DNA of 64,000 nucleotides from JAJDXO01 sp965207535. GTDB taxonomy: Bacteria; Pseudomonadota; Alphaproteobacteria; Rhodospirillales; UBA2165. The position numbers were made by a program, and so were the translations under genes. Below, in pieces: positions 14,388 through 24,053 of this stretch. Within the stretch, counting starts at the first letter, position 1. Every line of letters begins with the position of its first letter. The DNA is taken from assembly GCA_965207535.1 (NCBI GenBank), contig CBDBMR010000015.1, positions 124,001-188,000 on the forward strand, given 5' to 3'. The notes below the pieces were generated by a model. That model did no database searches. It was not told the origin of the DNA and saw only the letters and a list, made by a program, of their open reading frames with translations.

Positions 14388-16754
14388 TTATGTGGCTCTT
14401 GCGGCGTTCAATGCTCCCCAGATCCGCGCAGCGGTATAGGGCATGTCGAAGTATTCGACGCCTTCCGGTGCGAGGGCATCCATGACGGCGTTGCCGATGA
14501 CCGCGAGCGCCGGAACCGTGCCCGCTTCGCCGCCCGCCTTGATGCCAAGCGGGTTGCCTTTGGTCGGCACTTCCAGCGGCGCGATGTCGAACATGGGATA
14601 TTCATCCGCCCGGGGCATGACGTAGTCCATGAAGGAACCGGCAAGAAGCTGGCCCGATCCATTGTCGAATCGCGCCCATTCGCCGATCGCCTGGCCCACC
14701 CCCTGGACGATCCCGCCGGCCGTCTGGCCGTGAACGATCATCGGATTCACCGCCCGGCCGCAATCATCGACAATGGCGTAATCGATAATCTCCATCGCCC
14801 CGGTATCGGGATCGATCTCGACTTCCGCCGCGGCCGCGCCGAAGGGAAACGCGGGGATGCGCCCTTCCTGCTTGTCGTCGAACGCCGCCCGGCCGCCGCC
14901 CCTCTTCTCGATGTAACGAGCCATGGCATCGGCGAAACCCGCCTCCTGGCCCGTGGCCTCGATGCGGAACACGCCGTCCGCGAACGCCAGTTCGCGAACG
15001 TCCGATTGCAGAAGCTCTCCGGCGACCGGCTTGAGTTCGGCCACCACCTCTTCGCAGATACGATAGAGGATCGTCCCGATCATGCGCATGGACCTGTCGG
15101 AGTGCGTGCCCCCGCCGATGGGCAGTTGGTCGGTGTCGCCCCCGGCGAGGCGGATACGCTCGAACGGCACCCCTAGAAGATCGCTGATCACCTGGGCGTA
15201 GGTGGTCTCATGGCCCTGCCCATGGACCTGGGTACCGGCGAACAGGACCGTATTGCCGTCGGCATCGAATTCCAGCCGCGCCATGTCGAACGGCGCGCCG
15301 ACCGGGGTCTCGACGAACGGGGCGGCGGAGATGCCGCGCAGCTTGCCGGTTTCTGCGGCCGCCTCGCGCCGCGCTTCGAAACCCGCCCAATCGATCATCT
15401 CGGCGGCCATTTCCAGCGCCCTAGGGAAATCGCCGACGTCGTAGGTCATTCCCATTGCCGTGGTCTTCGGCATATCGGCGGACGGGATCATGTTCTTCCG
15501 TCTAATTTCAATGCGGTCGAGCCCGATCTCCGCCGCCGCGGCGTCGATCAGACGCTCGATCGCGAACGTCGTTTCCGGCCGGCCGGCGGCGCGGTACGGA
15601 AGCACCGGCACGGTGTTTGTGAGATAGACGGTGAGATCGAGACAGGCATTGGGAATGTCGTAAACGGTGGTCACCAGCCGGGACAGGTTCGCCGGCGGCG
15701 CATAGCACACCGTATGGGCGCCGTTATTGCACCGGACGGTGAGCTCATAGGCCTCGATTTTTCCCTCGTGGGACACGCCCAGGCGGCCATTGAGGACCAT
15801 GTCCCGGCCCTGCCAATCGCTGATGAACGCCTCGGTGCGCCCGCCCGTCCACTTTACCGGCCGGCCAAGCCGCTTTGCCGCCCAGGCGAGTACCGAATAT
15901 TCGGGCCCGGCGTGGGAACGGGACCCAAACCCGCCGCCGACATCGGGACAGATCACGCGCACCATGTTGCTTTCGACGCCCAGCGCGCTCGCCACCATAT
16001 CCCGGTGCCGGTGAACGCCCTGAGTGCCGTGGGTCAGCGTGTACCGCCCGGATTCCGCGTCGTACTCGGCGATACCGGCCCGGGGCTCCATTTGGCAGCA
16101 GACGGTCCTTGGAACGAAGAACTCGCCCTCGACAACCACGTCCGCCGCCTGCATCGCCGCCAGGGTCGCTTCCTTAGGCCCTCTTTTGCATTCGACGACG
16201 ATATTACCGGGCGCGCCGTCGTTGATGACCGGCGCATCCTCCGCACCCGCCTGAAACACGTCGACCACCGGGCTCAACAGGTCCAGTTCGGCGTTGACCA
16301 GACCGGCCGCGTCCGCCGCCGCGCCGGCGGTTTCCCCGATGACGACCGCATAGGGCTCGCCGACGTGACGCACCTTGTCGGTCACCAGCGGCCACTGCTC
16401 CAGATCAAGGCCATACCCGCCCTCGGAGAACATTCGGGTTTTCCAGTCGGCCGGGTCGGCTTCGACAGCCCGGTTGACGACCGGCCCATGTCCATCGGCG
16501 GCATAGTCCTCTCCGGTAAGAACGGCGACGATGCCCGGCATCGAAGCGGCGGCCGAGGTGTCAACGGATTTGAGAATGCCGTGCGCGTGATCCGAACGCG
16601 CAAAGGCGGCATAGAGCTGGCCCGGGACATTGACGTCATCGGCGTATCGTCCCCGGCCCCGGATATAGCGGTCATCCTCCTTGCGCAGGACCGACTCGCC
16701 GATCTTTCGAATCCCCCGGCCTGGAACCGTTTCGTGGCGTTCACCGTCCGGCAT
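14388..16754 (-). CDS. Molybdenum hydroxylase large subunit (CoxL/XdhB-like), orphan
   Basis: 788-residue large subunit of the xanthine dehydrogenase/aldehyde oxidase family. Visible: GRGRYADDVNVPGQLYAAFARSDHAHG at the N-terminus, the Moco contact VGGGFGSRSH, the active-site loop LPYRAAGRPE (CO dehydrogenases have a Cys-containing loop here, so it is not a CO dehydrogenase), GTQVHGQGHETTY, and the catalytic Glu segment IKAGGEAGT. The start at 16752-16754 follows GGGGAG; an in-frame GTG/ATG upstream is less likely. No FAD-binding or 2Fe-2S subunit gene is adjacent, unlike normal three-subunit operons, so partners must be elsewhere. Probably oxidises an aldehyde or N-heterocycle. Confidence 0.88.
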   Translation of the reverse strand: MPDGERHETVPGRGIRKIGESVLRKEDDRYIRGRGRYADDVNVPGQLYAAFARSDHAHGILKSVDTSAAASMPGIVAVLTGEDYAADGHGPVVNRAVEADPADWKTRMFSEGGYGLDLEQWPLVTDKVRHVGEPYAVVIGETAGAAADAAGLVNAELDLLSPVVDVFQAGAEDAPVINDGAPGNIVVECKRGPKEATLAAMQAADVVVEGEFFVPRTVCCQMEPRAGIAEYDAESGRYTLTHGTQGVHRHRDMVASALGVESNMVRVICPDVGGGFGSRSHAGPEYSVLAWAAKRLGRPVKWTGGRTEAFISDWQGRDMVLNGRLGVSHEGKIEAYELTVRCNNGAHTVCYAPPANLSRLVTTVYDIPNACLDLTVYLTNTVPVLPYRAAGRPETTFAIERLIDAAAAEIGLDRIEIRRKNMIPSADMPKTTAMGMTYDVGDFPRALEMAAEMIDWAGFEARREAAAETGKLRGISAAPFVETPVGAPFDMARLEFDADGNTVLFAGTQVHGQGHETTYAQVISDLLGVPFERIRLAGGDTDQLPIGGGTHSDRSMRMIGTILYRICEEVVAELKPVAGELLQSDVRELAFADGVFRIEATGQEAGFADAMARYIEKRGGGRAAFDDKQEGRIPAFPFGAAAAEVEIDPDTGAMEIIDYAIVDDCGRAVNPMIVHGQTAGGIVQGVGQAIGEWARFDNGSGQLLAGSFMDYVMPRADEYPMFDIAPLEVPTKGNPLGIKAGGEAGTVPALAVIGNAVMDALAPEGVEYFDMPYTAARIWGALNAARAT

Positions 16755-17033
16755 GCCGCTCCCCAAAATGATCAAGCCCGGTCTTTTGCCGATCATAGGT
16801 CTCCGGCGCGGACCGGCAATACCCTTTGAGCCAGCCGGCCCGGTGAGGCCGGCCGGGGCCGATGCGGCCCGCCTTAATCACATTGTCCGGATCCGGATTG
16901 CCGGCCGGTCCGGGTGGAAGTCGATCCATGGCCATTGACCATTGGCATTGGGATACACCCCCTGAAGACGGCTTGCCCAATCCGGGGGGCGCATTATGCT
17001 CGGCGGGTCTTCCATGGGAAAACTGCCCCCGAT

Positions 17034-18641
17034 ATGCCCGACCGCCGTCCGAATTATCTATTCATTATCACCGACCAGCACCGCGCCGATCATATGGGCG
17101 CTTACGGAAACGACATCGTCAAGACGCCCAATATGGACGCCCTGGCGGCGCGCGGCCTGACATTCGACAGGTTCTATGTCGCCTCGCCCACCTGCATGCC
17201 CAACCGGGCGGCCCTGGCGACTGGGCGCATGCCGTCGGCGACCGGCGTCACGACCAACGGCTATCCCCTGTCCCTCGACGCCGTCACCCTGATGGACCTG
17301 CTGGGCGCCGCCGGCTACCGCACGGCCCTGATGGGCAAATCCCATCTTCAGAACTTTACCGACCGGACGGTCCGTGAGCGGACCTTCGCGGTGCGGACCG
17401 ATGGGGCGGCGCCGCCGGAAGAACTCTCCCAGGCGCTTCGCCGCCGCATCGACGGGCCCGAATACCGGAACGAGCTGCGCAGCACCTGGGACGCCGACCC
17501 GAACCGGGGGGTACAACTCCCCTACTACGGATTTCAGGAAGCCAAGATCGCGCTGTTCCATGCCGACCGGGTGGGCGGCGACTACACCGCCTGGCTGATG
17601 GACAATCACCCGGACCACGCATCCCTCCGCGGTCCGGAAAACGCGCTGGACAACGCCGGCGAAATTCGCGCGCCCCAGGCCTGGCGTACGCGAATTCCGG
17701 AAGAGCTCTATCCGACGACCTGGATCACCGAACTCACCATCGATTGCCTGGAGCGTTACGCCGCCGATCCGGAGACGCCGTTCTATATTCAGTGCGGCTA
17801 CACCGATCCCCATCACCCGTTCACGCCGCCCGGCAAATATTGGGACATGTACGACCCGGCGGATATTCCCGCGCCGGCGTCGCTGGGCGCGGAACACACG
17901 GATCCGCCGCCGTTCATCGGCATGCTGCAAAGGGCGTTGGCCGACGGCTCGGCCAACCGGAGTTACGTCCACCCCTACGCGGTGGACGAGGAGGAGGCGC
18001 GGCAATCCATCGCCCTCACGTACGGCATGATCACCATGGTCGATGACGGCATCGGCCGAATCCTCGCCAAACTCGAAGAGCTGGGCCTCACCGGCAACAC
18101 CATCGTGATCTACACCTCCGACCACGGCGACGTGATGGGTGATCACGGGGTTATGCTGAAGCATGGCCTGCACACCGAGGGCGTGATTCGCATGCCGTTC
18201 ATCTGGGCCGATCCGGCGGGCGCCAAGGGCGAGCGAAGCGATGTCCTCGCCAGTGCCGTCGACTATATGCCGAGCGTTCTCGCGCGCGCCGGACTGCAGC
18301 CGTTCAGCGGCGTGCAGGGGGTCGATATCGTCGGCGCCGCCCGGTCCGGGGAGACACCGGAGCGCGGCGGCCTCATCGTCGAGGCGGACGAGCTGCCGGA
18401 GAACGTCGACGTCGAGGATTTCTTCAAGGTTCGCACCTTCGTCGACGGGCGGTGGCGGCTGACCCTTTGGGTCGAAGAGCAATTCTGGGAAATGTACGAC
18501 CGGGACGCCGACCCCGATGAACTTCACAATCTTTGGAACGACCCCGCTCATGCCGCGGACCGGGCGCGGCTGACCGAAGCGATGCTTCAAGAGCAGTACC
18601 GCTACAGCGACCTCATGCCCCGGCCGGTCTACATGGGCTGA
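17034..18641 (+). CDS. Cytoplasmic sulfatase, paralogue of the 61.1 kb sulfatase
   Basis: 535-residue sulfatase without signal peptide: PNYLFIITDQHRADHMGAYGN, formylglycine motif Cys54-Met-Pro-Asn-Arg with AALATGR, CGYTDPHHPFTPPGKYWDMYDPADI, and TSDHGDVMGDHGVMLKHG. The protein matches the sulfatase at 61099-62706 in length and in many long blocks, with the formylglycine Cys at the same residue number. The ATG at 17034 is the last start before PDRRPN; the long upstream frame extension shows no domain. It heads a plus-strand pair with the amidohydrolase 58 bp downstream and is divergent from the molybdenum hydroxylase. Confidence 0.92.
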   Translation: MPDRRPNYLFIITDQHRADHMGAYGNDIVKTPNMDALAARGLTFDRFYVASPTCMPNRAALATGRMPSATGVTTNGYPLSLDAVTLMDLLGAAGYRTALMGKSHLQNFTDRTVRERTFAVRTDGAAPPEELSQALRRRIDGPEYRNELRSTWDADPNRGVQLPYYGFQEAKIALFHADRVGGDYTAWLMDNHPDHASLRGPENALDNAGEIRAPQAWRTRIPEELYPTTWITELTIDCLERYAADPETPFYIQCGYTDPHHPFTPPGKYWDMYDPADIPAPASLGAEHTDPPPFIGMLQRALADGSANRSYVHPYAVDEEEARQSIALTYGMITMVDDGIGRILAKLEELGLTGNTIVIYTSDHGDVMGDHGVMLKHGLHTEGVIRMPFIWADPAGAKGERSDVLASAVDYMPSVLARAGLQPFSGVQGVDIVGAARSGETPERGGLIVEADELPENVDVEDFFKVRTFVDGRWRLTLWVEEQFWEMYDRDADPDELHNLWNDPAHAADRARLTEAMLQEQYRYSDLMPRPVYMG

Positions 18642-18699
18642 ATGGGCTAAGCCGTTTTCGGGCGGGGCGGGACAAAACCAGACAGGGACGGGACACCCC

Positions 18700-19683
18700 A
18701 TGACCACCATCGACATCCATACCCATAATTTCGGCCACGGCTGGCTCGACATGATCAGGAAGCACGGCGCGCCGGCGTACGAGATCAGGGACTGCGAAGA
18801 CGATCGGGAATATCTCGTCGAGCATGGCACGCCCGCCTGTGCGCTCGAGGCCGAAGCGTTCGATTACGCCAAGCGCATAGAGATGATGGACAAACACGGC
18901 ATTGATCTCTCGGTGGTCTCCCTCACTTCGCCAAACGTGCATTTCGGGGATGAAGCGGTCAGCGCCGAGACCGCGCGGCTCGCCAACGACGAGATGGCCG
19001 CCGGTCAGACGGCGTATCCGGACCGCATCCGGTGGTTTGCCTCGCTGCCCTGGGAATACCCCGATGCGGCCATCGCCGAACTGGGGCGGTGTATCGGCAA
19101 GGGCGCGGTCGGGGTCATGTGCGTCGCCCACATCGGCGACCGGCATCTCATCGACCCGCTATTCGAACCGGTGTGGAAGGCATTGGACGACAAGGCTTTC
19201 CCGGTCCTGGTTCATCCCACCGCGCCCCTCGGCGCCAAGGATGTCGACTTCGGTTACGAACGGATTCTCATGCCGAGCGCGGGCTTCATGTACGACACCA
19301 CCATCGCCATCGCGCGCATGGCCGTCGACGGGTTCTTCGAGCGCTTCCCCCAGGTCAAGATCATCGCCAGTCACGGCGGCGGCTATATTCCGTTCGTCAA
19401 CGGCCGGGTCGATATGTTCTTCGGCGTCGAGACGCTGGCCAAGTTCCATATTCCGAAGTTGCCCAGCGACTACTTCAGCCGGATCTACTACGACGCCGTG
19501 GTCTACGACCGGGCCGCGCTGCAATTGGTCATCGACGTCGCGGGTCCGGAGAAGGTGCTGTTCGGCAGCGATCTTCCCATGCCCGCGGATATGCCCAAGC
19601 TGTTCGAACTCATCGACGGGCGGCCGGCGGACGAAACCCGCGCCATCCGCGGCGCCAACGCGGAGCGGGTGTTCGGGCTGTAG
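18700..19683 (+). CDS. Amidohydrolase_2 (ACMSD-like) metal-dependent decarboxylase/hydrolase
   Basis: 327-residue TIM-barrel amidohydrolase. Metal ligands visible: DIHTHNF (HxH at residues 6-8), LVHPTAP, IIASHGGGYIPF and FGSDLPMP with the terminal Asp, the order seen in ACMSD, gamma-resorcylate decarboxylase and related enzymes. These decarboxylate or hydrolyse ring-derived acids in aromatic catabolism. It follows the sulfatase on the same strand and abuts the convergent tctAB fusion gene with 4 bp between. Substrate unknown; the context suggests processing of the desulfated product. Confidence 0.87.
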   Translation: MTTIDIHTHNFGHGWLDMIRKHGAPAYEIRDCEDDREYLVEHGTPACALEAEAFDYAKRIEMMDKHGIDLSVVSLTSPNVHFGDEAVSAETARLANDEMAAGQTAYPDRIRWFASLPWEYPDAAIAELGRCIGKGAVGVMCVAHIGDRHLIDPLFEPVWKALDDKAFPVLVHPTAPLGAKDVDFGYERILMPSAGFMYDTTIAIARMAVDGFFERFPQVKIIASHGGGYIPFVNGRVDMFFGVETLAKFHIPKLPSDYFSRIYYDAVVYDRAALQLVIDVAGPEKVLFGSDLPMPADMPKLFELIDGRPADETRAIRGANAERVFGL

Positions 19684-19687
19684 GCGC

Positions 19688-21721
19688 CTAAATGAACAGC
19701 CAGTCCGGGAACCAGTCCGGGAGCAGGTCCTCCAGCCAGTCGGCAAAGAGGGTCGGATACCAGAACAAGTTCATCACCCGGTCGTAGAACGCCACCAACA
19801 CGAGCCAGCCGCCGGCGGCATATGTCAGAGCGGCGCGCCAACTGTAGTTTCCCCAGCGGATGAGATAGGTGGCTATGTATACGGGTATGGCGATCTTCTG
19901 GCCGACGAGCATGGTCAGCAACAGCATTCCGATCAGGTAGACAAAGAACATGACTGTCGACCGGACAGCGACATCGTCCGCCGTCTGCGCCCAGGCAGCA
20001 CCGACACTTCCGAATTCCCGCCGCGAAGCGGCCAGATGCCGCAGATCCATGTAGACGATATAGAGGGCAAACAGGATCCCCGGGACGGCAATGGTGAAGG
20101 GAAATTGCTGGGCGTTGGAAGGCCACTCCTGAGACGCAAAATAAGCGTAGGTGAACAAAATCAGCAAGAAAATGGAGAGCGGCAGCGAGATGATCGGATT
20201 TCGTTCATTGCCTTCGCCGGTGGTCGGGCCGTCCTTTCCCGCCTGCTTATTCTTGATCACGCCACGGGTCGCAAGAAAGATGGTCAGGAGACAAAGAGCC
20301 GCAATAGCGACGACCACGGGACGTTCCCAGAGCCATGACGGGCCGCGGTGCGCGGCCATGGAAATCTGGAACGTCTGTTCCATGATGGCGCCCAGGATCA
20401 GCGCCAAGACAAACGGCGGACGCGGCCATCCCCCGCGTTTCATGATGTAGCCGATCAGGCCGAAGACCATCATGGTGATCCAATCACCGACCGAGGTCCG
20501 GCCTATCCACGAGCCCATGGCGACAAAGGCAATGACGCCCGGGATCAGCATGTGACCGGGAATGAAAGCCAGCTTGGAAATCTGTTTGCTCCACATCATC
20601 AGGAGCGCCGCGCCGATGATATTGGCGACAACGATGGTCCACACGAGGCTGAAGGTGATGTGCAGATTGATCGTCAACATATCGGGACCGGGCTGCATGC
20701 CCTGGATGACCAGAGCGCCCAAGAGAATGGCCGCACCCAGACTTCCGGGTATGCCGAACGCGACCGTGGGCACCAACGCGCCGCCCTTGATGGCGTTGTT
20801 GGCGGCCTCGGGCGCAATCACGCCGCGGATATCACCCTGGCCGAACTTGGATTTGTCCTTGGCGCTCTGCACCGCGTGTCCATAGGCCACCCAGTCGACG
20901 ATGGCGCCGCCGAGCCCCGGCAGCATGCCGACATAGGTTCCGATGACGCTACAGCGAACAGCCAGCCACCAATTGCGGCAGGCGTCCTTTACGCCTTCGA
21001 ACATGTTGCCGCCTTCCGCGTCCTTCTGCGGGATTCTGGAAATCGACGTATTGCGATTGGCGAGCTCGATGAGCTCGGGCAGCGCGAACAGGCCCAGAAC
21101 CATGGGGATCAGCGGCAGGCCGTCGAGTAGGTAATCGATGCCGAAATCGAACCGCGGGACGGGCAGCGTTTCGCCATAGCCGACGGTGGAGACCATCAAA
21201 CCGAACAATGCGACCGTCAGACCCTTGGCCACGGACTGGCCGGTCAGCGAGCCGACCATGGTCAGGCCGAGAACGCCGAGCATGAACAGTTCGGCCTTGG
21301 AAAAAGCCAGGATGATCGGCAGAACGATCGGGAGAGACGCCGAAAGAACCACGGCGCCGAACACCCCGCCGAACGCGGAGACGGTGAAGGCGGCACCGAA
21401 GGCGCGGGCCGCGTGCCCCATCTTTGCCAGCGGATGGCCATCCAGAATGGTTGCCTGGGACGCCGCTGTCCCCGGTATGCCCAGCATTACGGAGGCGATA
21501 GTGTCACTGGTGGTGGTGACCGAATACATGCCCAGCAGCAGCGCTATCGCGGGAACCGGGTCCATATCGAAGGTAAACGGCAGCAGGAGAACGAGGCCCA
21601 GAACCCCGCCGAGGCCCGGCACCGCGCCCAGCCACAGACCGATTATGATCCCGAAAATCAGAAAGCCGATCGCCGGCCACTGGAAAATCAGAACCAGTCC
21701 TTCAAGGAGGGCGTCTAGCAT
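19688..21721 (-). CDS. TTT transporter TctA-TctB fusion protein
   Basis: 677-residue membrane protein. Residues 1 to about 500 are TctA (GAVPGLGGVLGLVLLLPFTF near 32, GMLPGLGGAIVDWVAYGHA near 265, FGIPGSLGAAILLGALVIQGMQPGP). After a polar linker rich in Lys/Gly/Glu, residues about 515-677 form a TctB-like block with four hydrophobic segments, so both membrane subunits are one polypeptide. The C-terminus is unusually rich in Trp/Asp (WLEDLLPDWFPDW). The matching TctC gene precedes it by 99 bp with a hairpin between, which would favour excess binding protein. Confidence 0.93.
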   Translation of the reverse strand: MLDALLEGLVLIFQWPAIGFLIFGIIIGLWLGAVPGLGGVLGLVLLLPFTFDMDPVPAIALLLGMYSVTTTSDTIASVMLGIPGTAASQATILDGHPLAKMGHAARAFGAAFTVSAFGGVFGAVVLSASLPIVLPIILAFSKAELFMLGVLGLTMVGSLTGQSVAKGLTVALFGLMVSTVGYGETLPVPRFDFGIDYLLDGLPLIPMVLGLFALPELIELANRNTSISRIPQKDAEGGNMFEGVKDACRNWWLAVRCSVIGTYVGMLPGLGGAIVDWVAYGHAVQSAKDKSKFGQGDIRGVIAPEAANNAIKGGALVPTVAFGIPGSLGAAILLGALVIQGMQPGPDMLTINLHITFSLVWTIVVANIIGAALLMMWSKQISKLAFIPGHMLIPGVIAFVAMGSWIGRTSVGDWITMMVFGLIGYIMKRGGWPRPPFVLALILGAIMEQTFQISMAAHRGPSWLWERPVVVAIAALCLLTIFLATRGVIKNKQAGKDGPTTGEGNERNPIISLPLSIFLLILFTYAYFASQEWPSNAQQFPFTIAVPGILFALYIVYMDLRHLAASRREFGSVGAAWAQTADDVAVRSTVMFFVYLIGMLLLTMLVGQKIAIPVYIATYLIRWGNYSWRAALTYAAGGWLVLVAFYDRVMNLFWYPTLFADWLEDLLPDWFPDWLFI

Positions 21722-21761
21722 CTCGGAATTCCGGAAACTGCCGCGGAGATGAAAGAAATTA

Positions 21762-21794
21762 GAACGCCGGCGCCATCAAGTGGTGCCGGCGTTC
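21762..21794 (-). terminator. Hairpin between tctC and the tctAB fusion
   Basis: 14-bp G/C-rich stem (GAACGCCGGCGCCA with TGGTGCCGGCGTTC, one G-U pair) and a 5-base loop. On the minus strand it is followed by TAATTTCTTTC. It starts 26 bp after the tctC stop and lies before tctAB, so it probably acts as a partial terminator. Confidence 0.7.
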
Positions 21795-21820
21795 AACGTC
21801 TTGGCTGTCGGGGTCGGCTA

Positions 21821-22918
21821 TTACTTGCCGGCGCCCGCTTGCCGTGCCGTACGCTCCTTCCAGTACTTGGCGATGTGCGGCGGCGTATTCCTCAAATCGT
21901 CCATAACCTTCCTGGCTCGGTCATATCCGACATGCTTGAACGCGAACAAGACCGCCTTCTTGGCTTCGGCGATCGTTTCCGGATCCGCCATGGCCTTCTT
22001 GTAGGCCGCGCGTAGGATCTTGGTCGCTTCCGGATTCATCTTGGGCGGACCAACGACGATAAAGTTGGCAATACCCATGGCGTTCTGGGCGAATTTAAAC
22101 GCTTCCCAATCCGGACCGGACGGCTCCTTGCCCTGGACCTGCTTATAGTACTCGATGAAATTGGGAATATCCTTGAAGGCCGGGTCGCGCGCCAAGGAAC
22201 CGTCGGGTTGAATAATGCCGAATTGGAACATGGGCACGGCCAGTCCCTTGTTCAGCAGACGCGGCGTCGCATGCTTCAGCCACATAATGGCGCCGGAACC
22301 GGTGATATTGGTTTCGTTTTGCTCGACGGAGGTCACGATCGCCGCGCTGCCGCGGAAGCCGGGCACGTAGCCGTGCTTCATGCCGAGCATGTCGAAGGCA
22401 AGCGTGGAAACCACGTCGATGGAGTGCAGCGGGTTGCGGCCGGTGTAGGTGAGCGGTTTATTGATCTTTTTTACATCCTGCGGTCCCTTGAATCCGCCGG
22501 GCGCGATGTCGGTCCGCACGAAGGTGACGAATGCGCTTGCCTTGACGCCGGCAATATAGGTGAACTCCGGATACGAGAACCGGACGCCTTTCCGCTGGGT
22601 AATCTCGGCCATGACCTGGAACGGGTTGAAGCCAAGGGTAAACCCATCGGGTTTGGCCCGCTCGAATATGAAATTCTGCGCCTTCAGGCTGGCGCCGCCC
22701 GGCATGTTCTTGACCACCACCTTCGGTGCCCCGGGAATGTATTTTTGCAGCCGGCGGGCAATCGTGCGGGCCGCGTTGTCGGTGCCGCCCGTGGCAAATC
22801 CGACGATGAACTCGATGGTCTTCCCTTTAAAATACTGGGCCTCGGCACCGCTCGGATAACCTGCCGCAACGGCGGCAGCGGCTGCACCAACAGCCAAAGA
22901 CGTAAAGAACCTTTTCAT
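21821..22918 (-). CDS. tctC: TctC-family (TTT) solute-binding protein
   Basis: 365-residue periplasmic binding protein with a signal peptide (MKRFFTSLAVGAAAAAVAAGYPSGAEA, cleavage near residue 27) and the family opening KGKTIEFIVGFATGGTDNAARTIARRL, followed by VVVKNMPGGASLKAQNF. Later parts (GPDWEAFKFAQNAMGIANF) resemble the longer TctC subgroup that works with large TctA proteins. GGGAGG precedes the ATG by 8 bases. It is first in the operon with the tctAB fusion, and its promoter region lies next to the LysR gene. Confidence 0.92.
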   Translation of the reverse strand: MKRFFTSLAVGAAAAAVAAGYPSGAEAQYFKGKTIEFIVGFATGGTDNAARTIARRLQKYIPGAPKVVVKNMPGGASLKAQNFIFERAKPDGFTLGFNPFQVMAEITQRKGVRFSYPEFTYIAGVKASAFVTFVRTDIAPGGFKGPQDVKKINKPLTYTGRNPLHSIDVVSTLAFDMLGMKHGYVPGFRGSAAIVTSVEQNETNITGSGAIMWLKHATPRLLNKGLAVPMFQFGIIQPDGSLARDPAFKDIPNFIEYYKQVQGKEPSGPDWEAFKFAQNAMGIANFIVVGPPKMNPEATKILRAAYKKAMADPETIAEAKKAVLFAFKHVGYDRARKVMDDLRNTPPHIAKYWKERTARQAGAGK

Positions 22919-23048
22919 TGCATTTCCCTCCCTGGAAATTGGTTTGGTTGAATCAACAGATGCGAAAATGATCGAAGAATGTTCCCCCCGCCGACCTTAT
23001 CGGTTCTTGGGTTTACTTGATTAAACCATGAAACCGATCCGTCGCGAC

Positions 23049-23060
23049 GTCAAATGATTA
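23049..23060. promoter_or_regulatory. Shared motif upstream of tctC (candidate LysR box 1)
   Basis: GTCAAATGATTA. Its reverse complement contains ATCATTTGA, also present at 24042-24053 and 27077-27088 in the two other promoter regions of this cluster. Role inferred only from recurrence. Confidence 0.4.
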
Positions 23061-23085
23061 ATACTTGGAATTCCATAACATTAAG

Positions 23086-24015
23086 TCATGATTTGACGGC
23101 TTCACGGCCGAGTTTCCGGGCTTCGGACCTCAAGTGGGCCAGGAACCGCTGCTCCACGTTGGTGAGCTCCTCCTCGGGCCGGTGAAACGCCGTCAGCATT
23201 CCGCGCGTGCCGGGAAGGGTCAGGGGCAGGACCTTCAGCCGGCCGGCGGTGATGTCGGGTTCGAGCAACAGCGCCGAGTGGATGGCCAGATAGTCGCTCT
23301 GGTTCAGGAACGAGACGATCGCGCCGGTGGTCGCCTCGGTTTCGATAGCGATGCGAATATCCGTCAGGCCGGCTTCCGAAAACGCCGCCTGCACCTGACG
23401 GTGGGTATCCGATGTCGACGGCGGCAGAACCCAGGCATAGTTCGACAATTGCGGCGCGGTGAGGCGTTTCCTGCCAAGCAACGGATGATGGGGGCCACAG
23501 AGTATTTGCTGGCTCTCTTCCACGAGGTCGGTCGTTTCCACCCCATCGGGAGGCGCCTCGAAACCCCGGGCGCCGACGAAAATGTCGATGTCGCCCCGGC
23601 GCAGCATCTCTATGAGTTCGTTCTTGGAGTGCACCACGAAGCGAAGCGCGACATTGGGCCGCTCGGCGAGAAACGACGAGATGGCATCCGGAACGAAGTA
23701 GATCGAGGGCAGTGACGTGGACCCGATGGCGAAGTGGCCGGCATCGTCCTGATGATAGACCTGGACCTCGCTCTCGGCCCGGTTCAGGGACGCCTGGACA
23801 TTCCGCCCATGGACGAACAGCCGCCGGCCCAACTCTGTCGGTACCGCCCCTTGGCGGCCTCGTTCGAGCACCCGGCCGTCCACCTCCCGCTCCAGGTGGC
23901 GGATGCTGCGCGACAAGGCCGGCTGGGTGAGGTTGAGCTTCTCCGCCGCCCGGGAGAGCGACCCCTCCTCGATGACGGTGACGAGGTGCATGAGCTGTTT
24001 GACCAGATGATTCAT
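23086..24015 (-). CDS. LysR-family transcriptional regulator
   Basis: 309 residues: N-terminal winged helix LMHLVTVIEEGSLSRAAEKLNLTQPALSRSIRHLEREVDGRVLER, then a periplasmic-binding-protein-like effector domain (GHFAIGSTSLPSIYFVPDAISSF, DIDIFVGARG, LSNYAWVLPP). It lies between the tctC-tctAB operon and the divergent alpha-hydroxyacid oxidase/GMC operon, the usual position for a LysR activator of adjacent genes. Effector unknown. Confidence 0.93.
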   Translation of the reverse strand: MNHLVKQLMHLVTVIEEGSLSRAAEKLNLTQPALSRSIRHLEREVDGRVLERGRQGAVPTELGRRLFVHGRNVQASLNRAESEVQVYHQDDAGHFAIGSTSLPSIYFVPDAISSFLAERPNVALRFVVHSKNELIEMLRRGDIDIFVGARGFEAPPDGVETTDLVEESQQILCGPHHPLLGRKRLTAPQLSNYAWVLPPSTSDTHRQVQAAFSEAGLTDIRIAIETEATTGAIVSFLNQSDYLAIHSALLLEPDITAGRLKVLPLTLPGTRGMLTAFHRPEEELTNVEQRFLAHLRSEARKLGREAVKS

Positions 24016-24041
24016 AATCGCATTTTATGCAATGAGGAGTT

Positions 24042-24053
24042 TATATCATTTGA
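24042..24053. promoter_or_regulatory. Shared motif in the LysR/oxidase divergent region (candidate box 2)
   Basis: TATATCATTTGA, identical over 12 bp to 27077-27088. It lies between the divergent LysR and alpha-hydroxyacid oxidase genes. Confidence 0.5.

Noticed and set aside
14388..16754. Carbon monoxide dehydrogenase CoxL
   Set aside because: The Cys-containing active-site loop of form I CoxL is absent and no CoxM/CoxS genes are adjacent.
15210..16829. 539-codon plus-strand frame
   Set aside because: Shadow of the molybdenum hydroxylase gene on the other strand; no domain.
17058..18830. 590-codon minus-strand frame
   Set aside because: Shadow of the sulfatase at 17034-18641.
23049..23097. 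Long dyad GTCAAATGAT...ATGATTTGAC across the LysR stop codon as terminator
   Set aside because: Arms have a mismatch and the spacer is nearly 30 bp, with no T-run; reported only as a possible regulator half-site.
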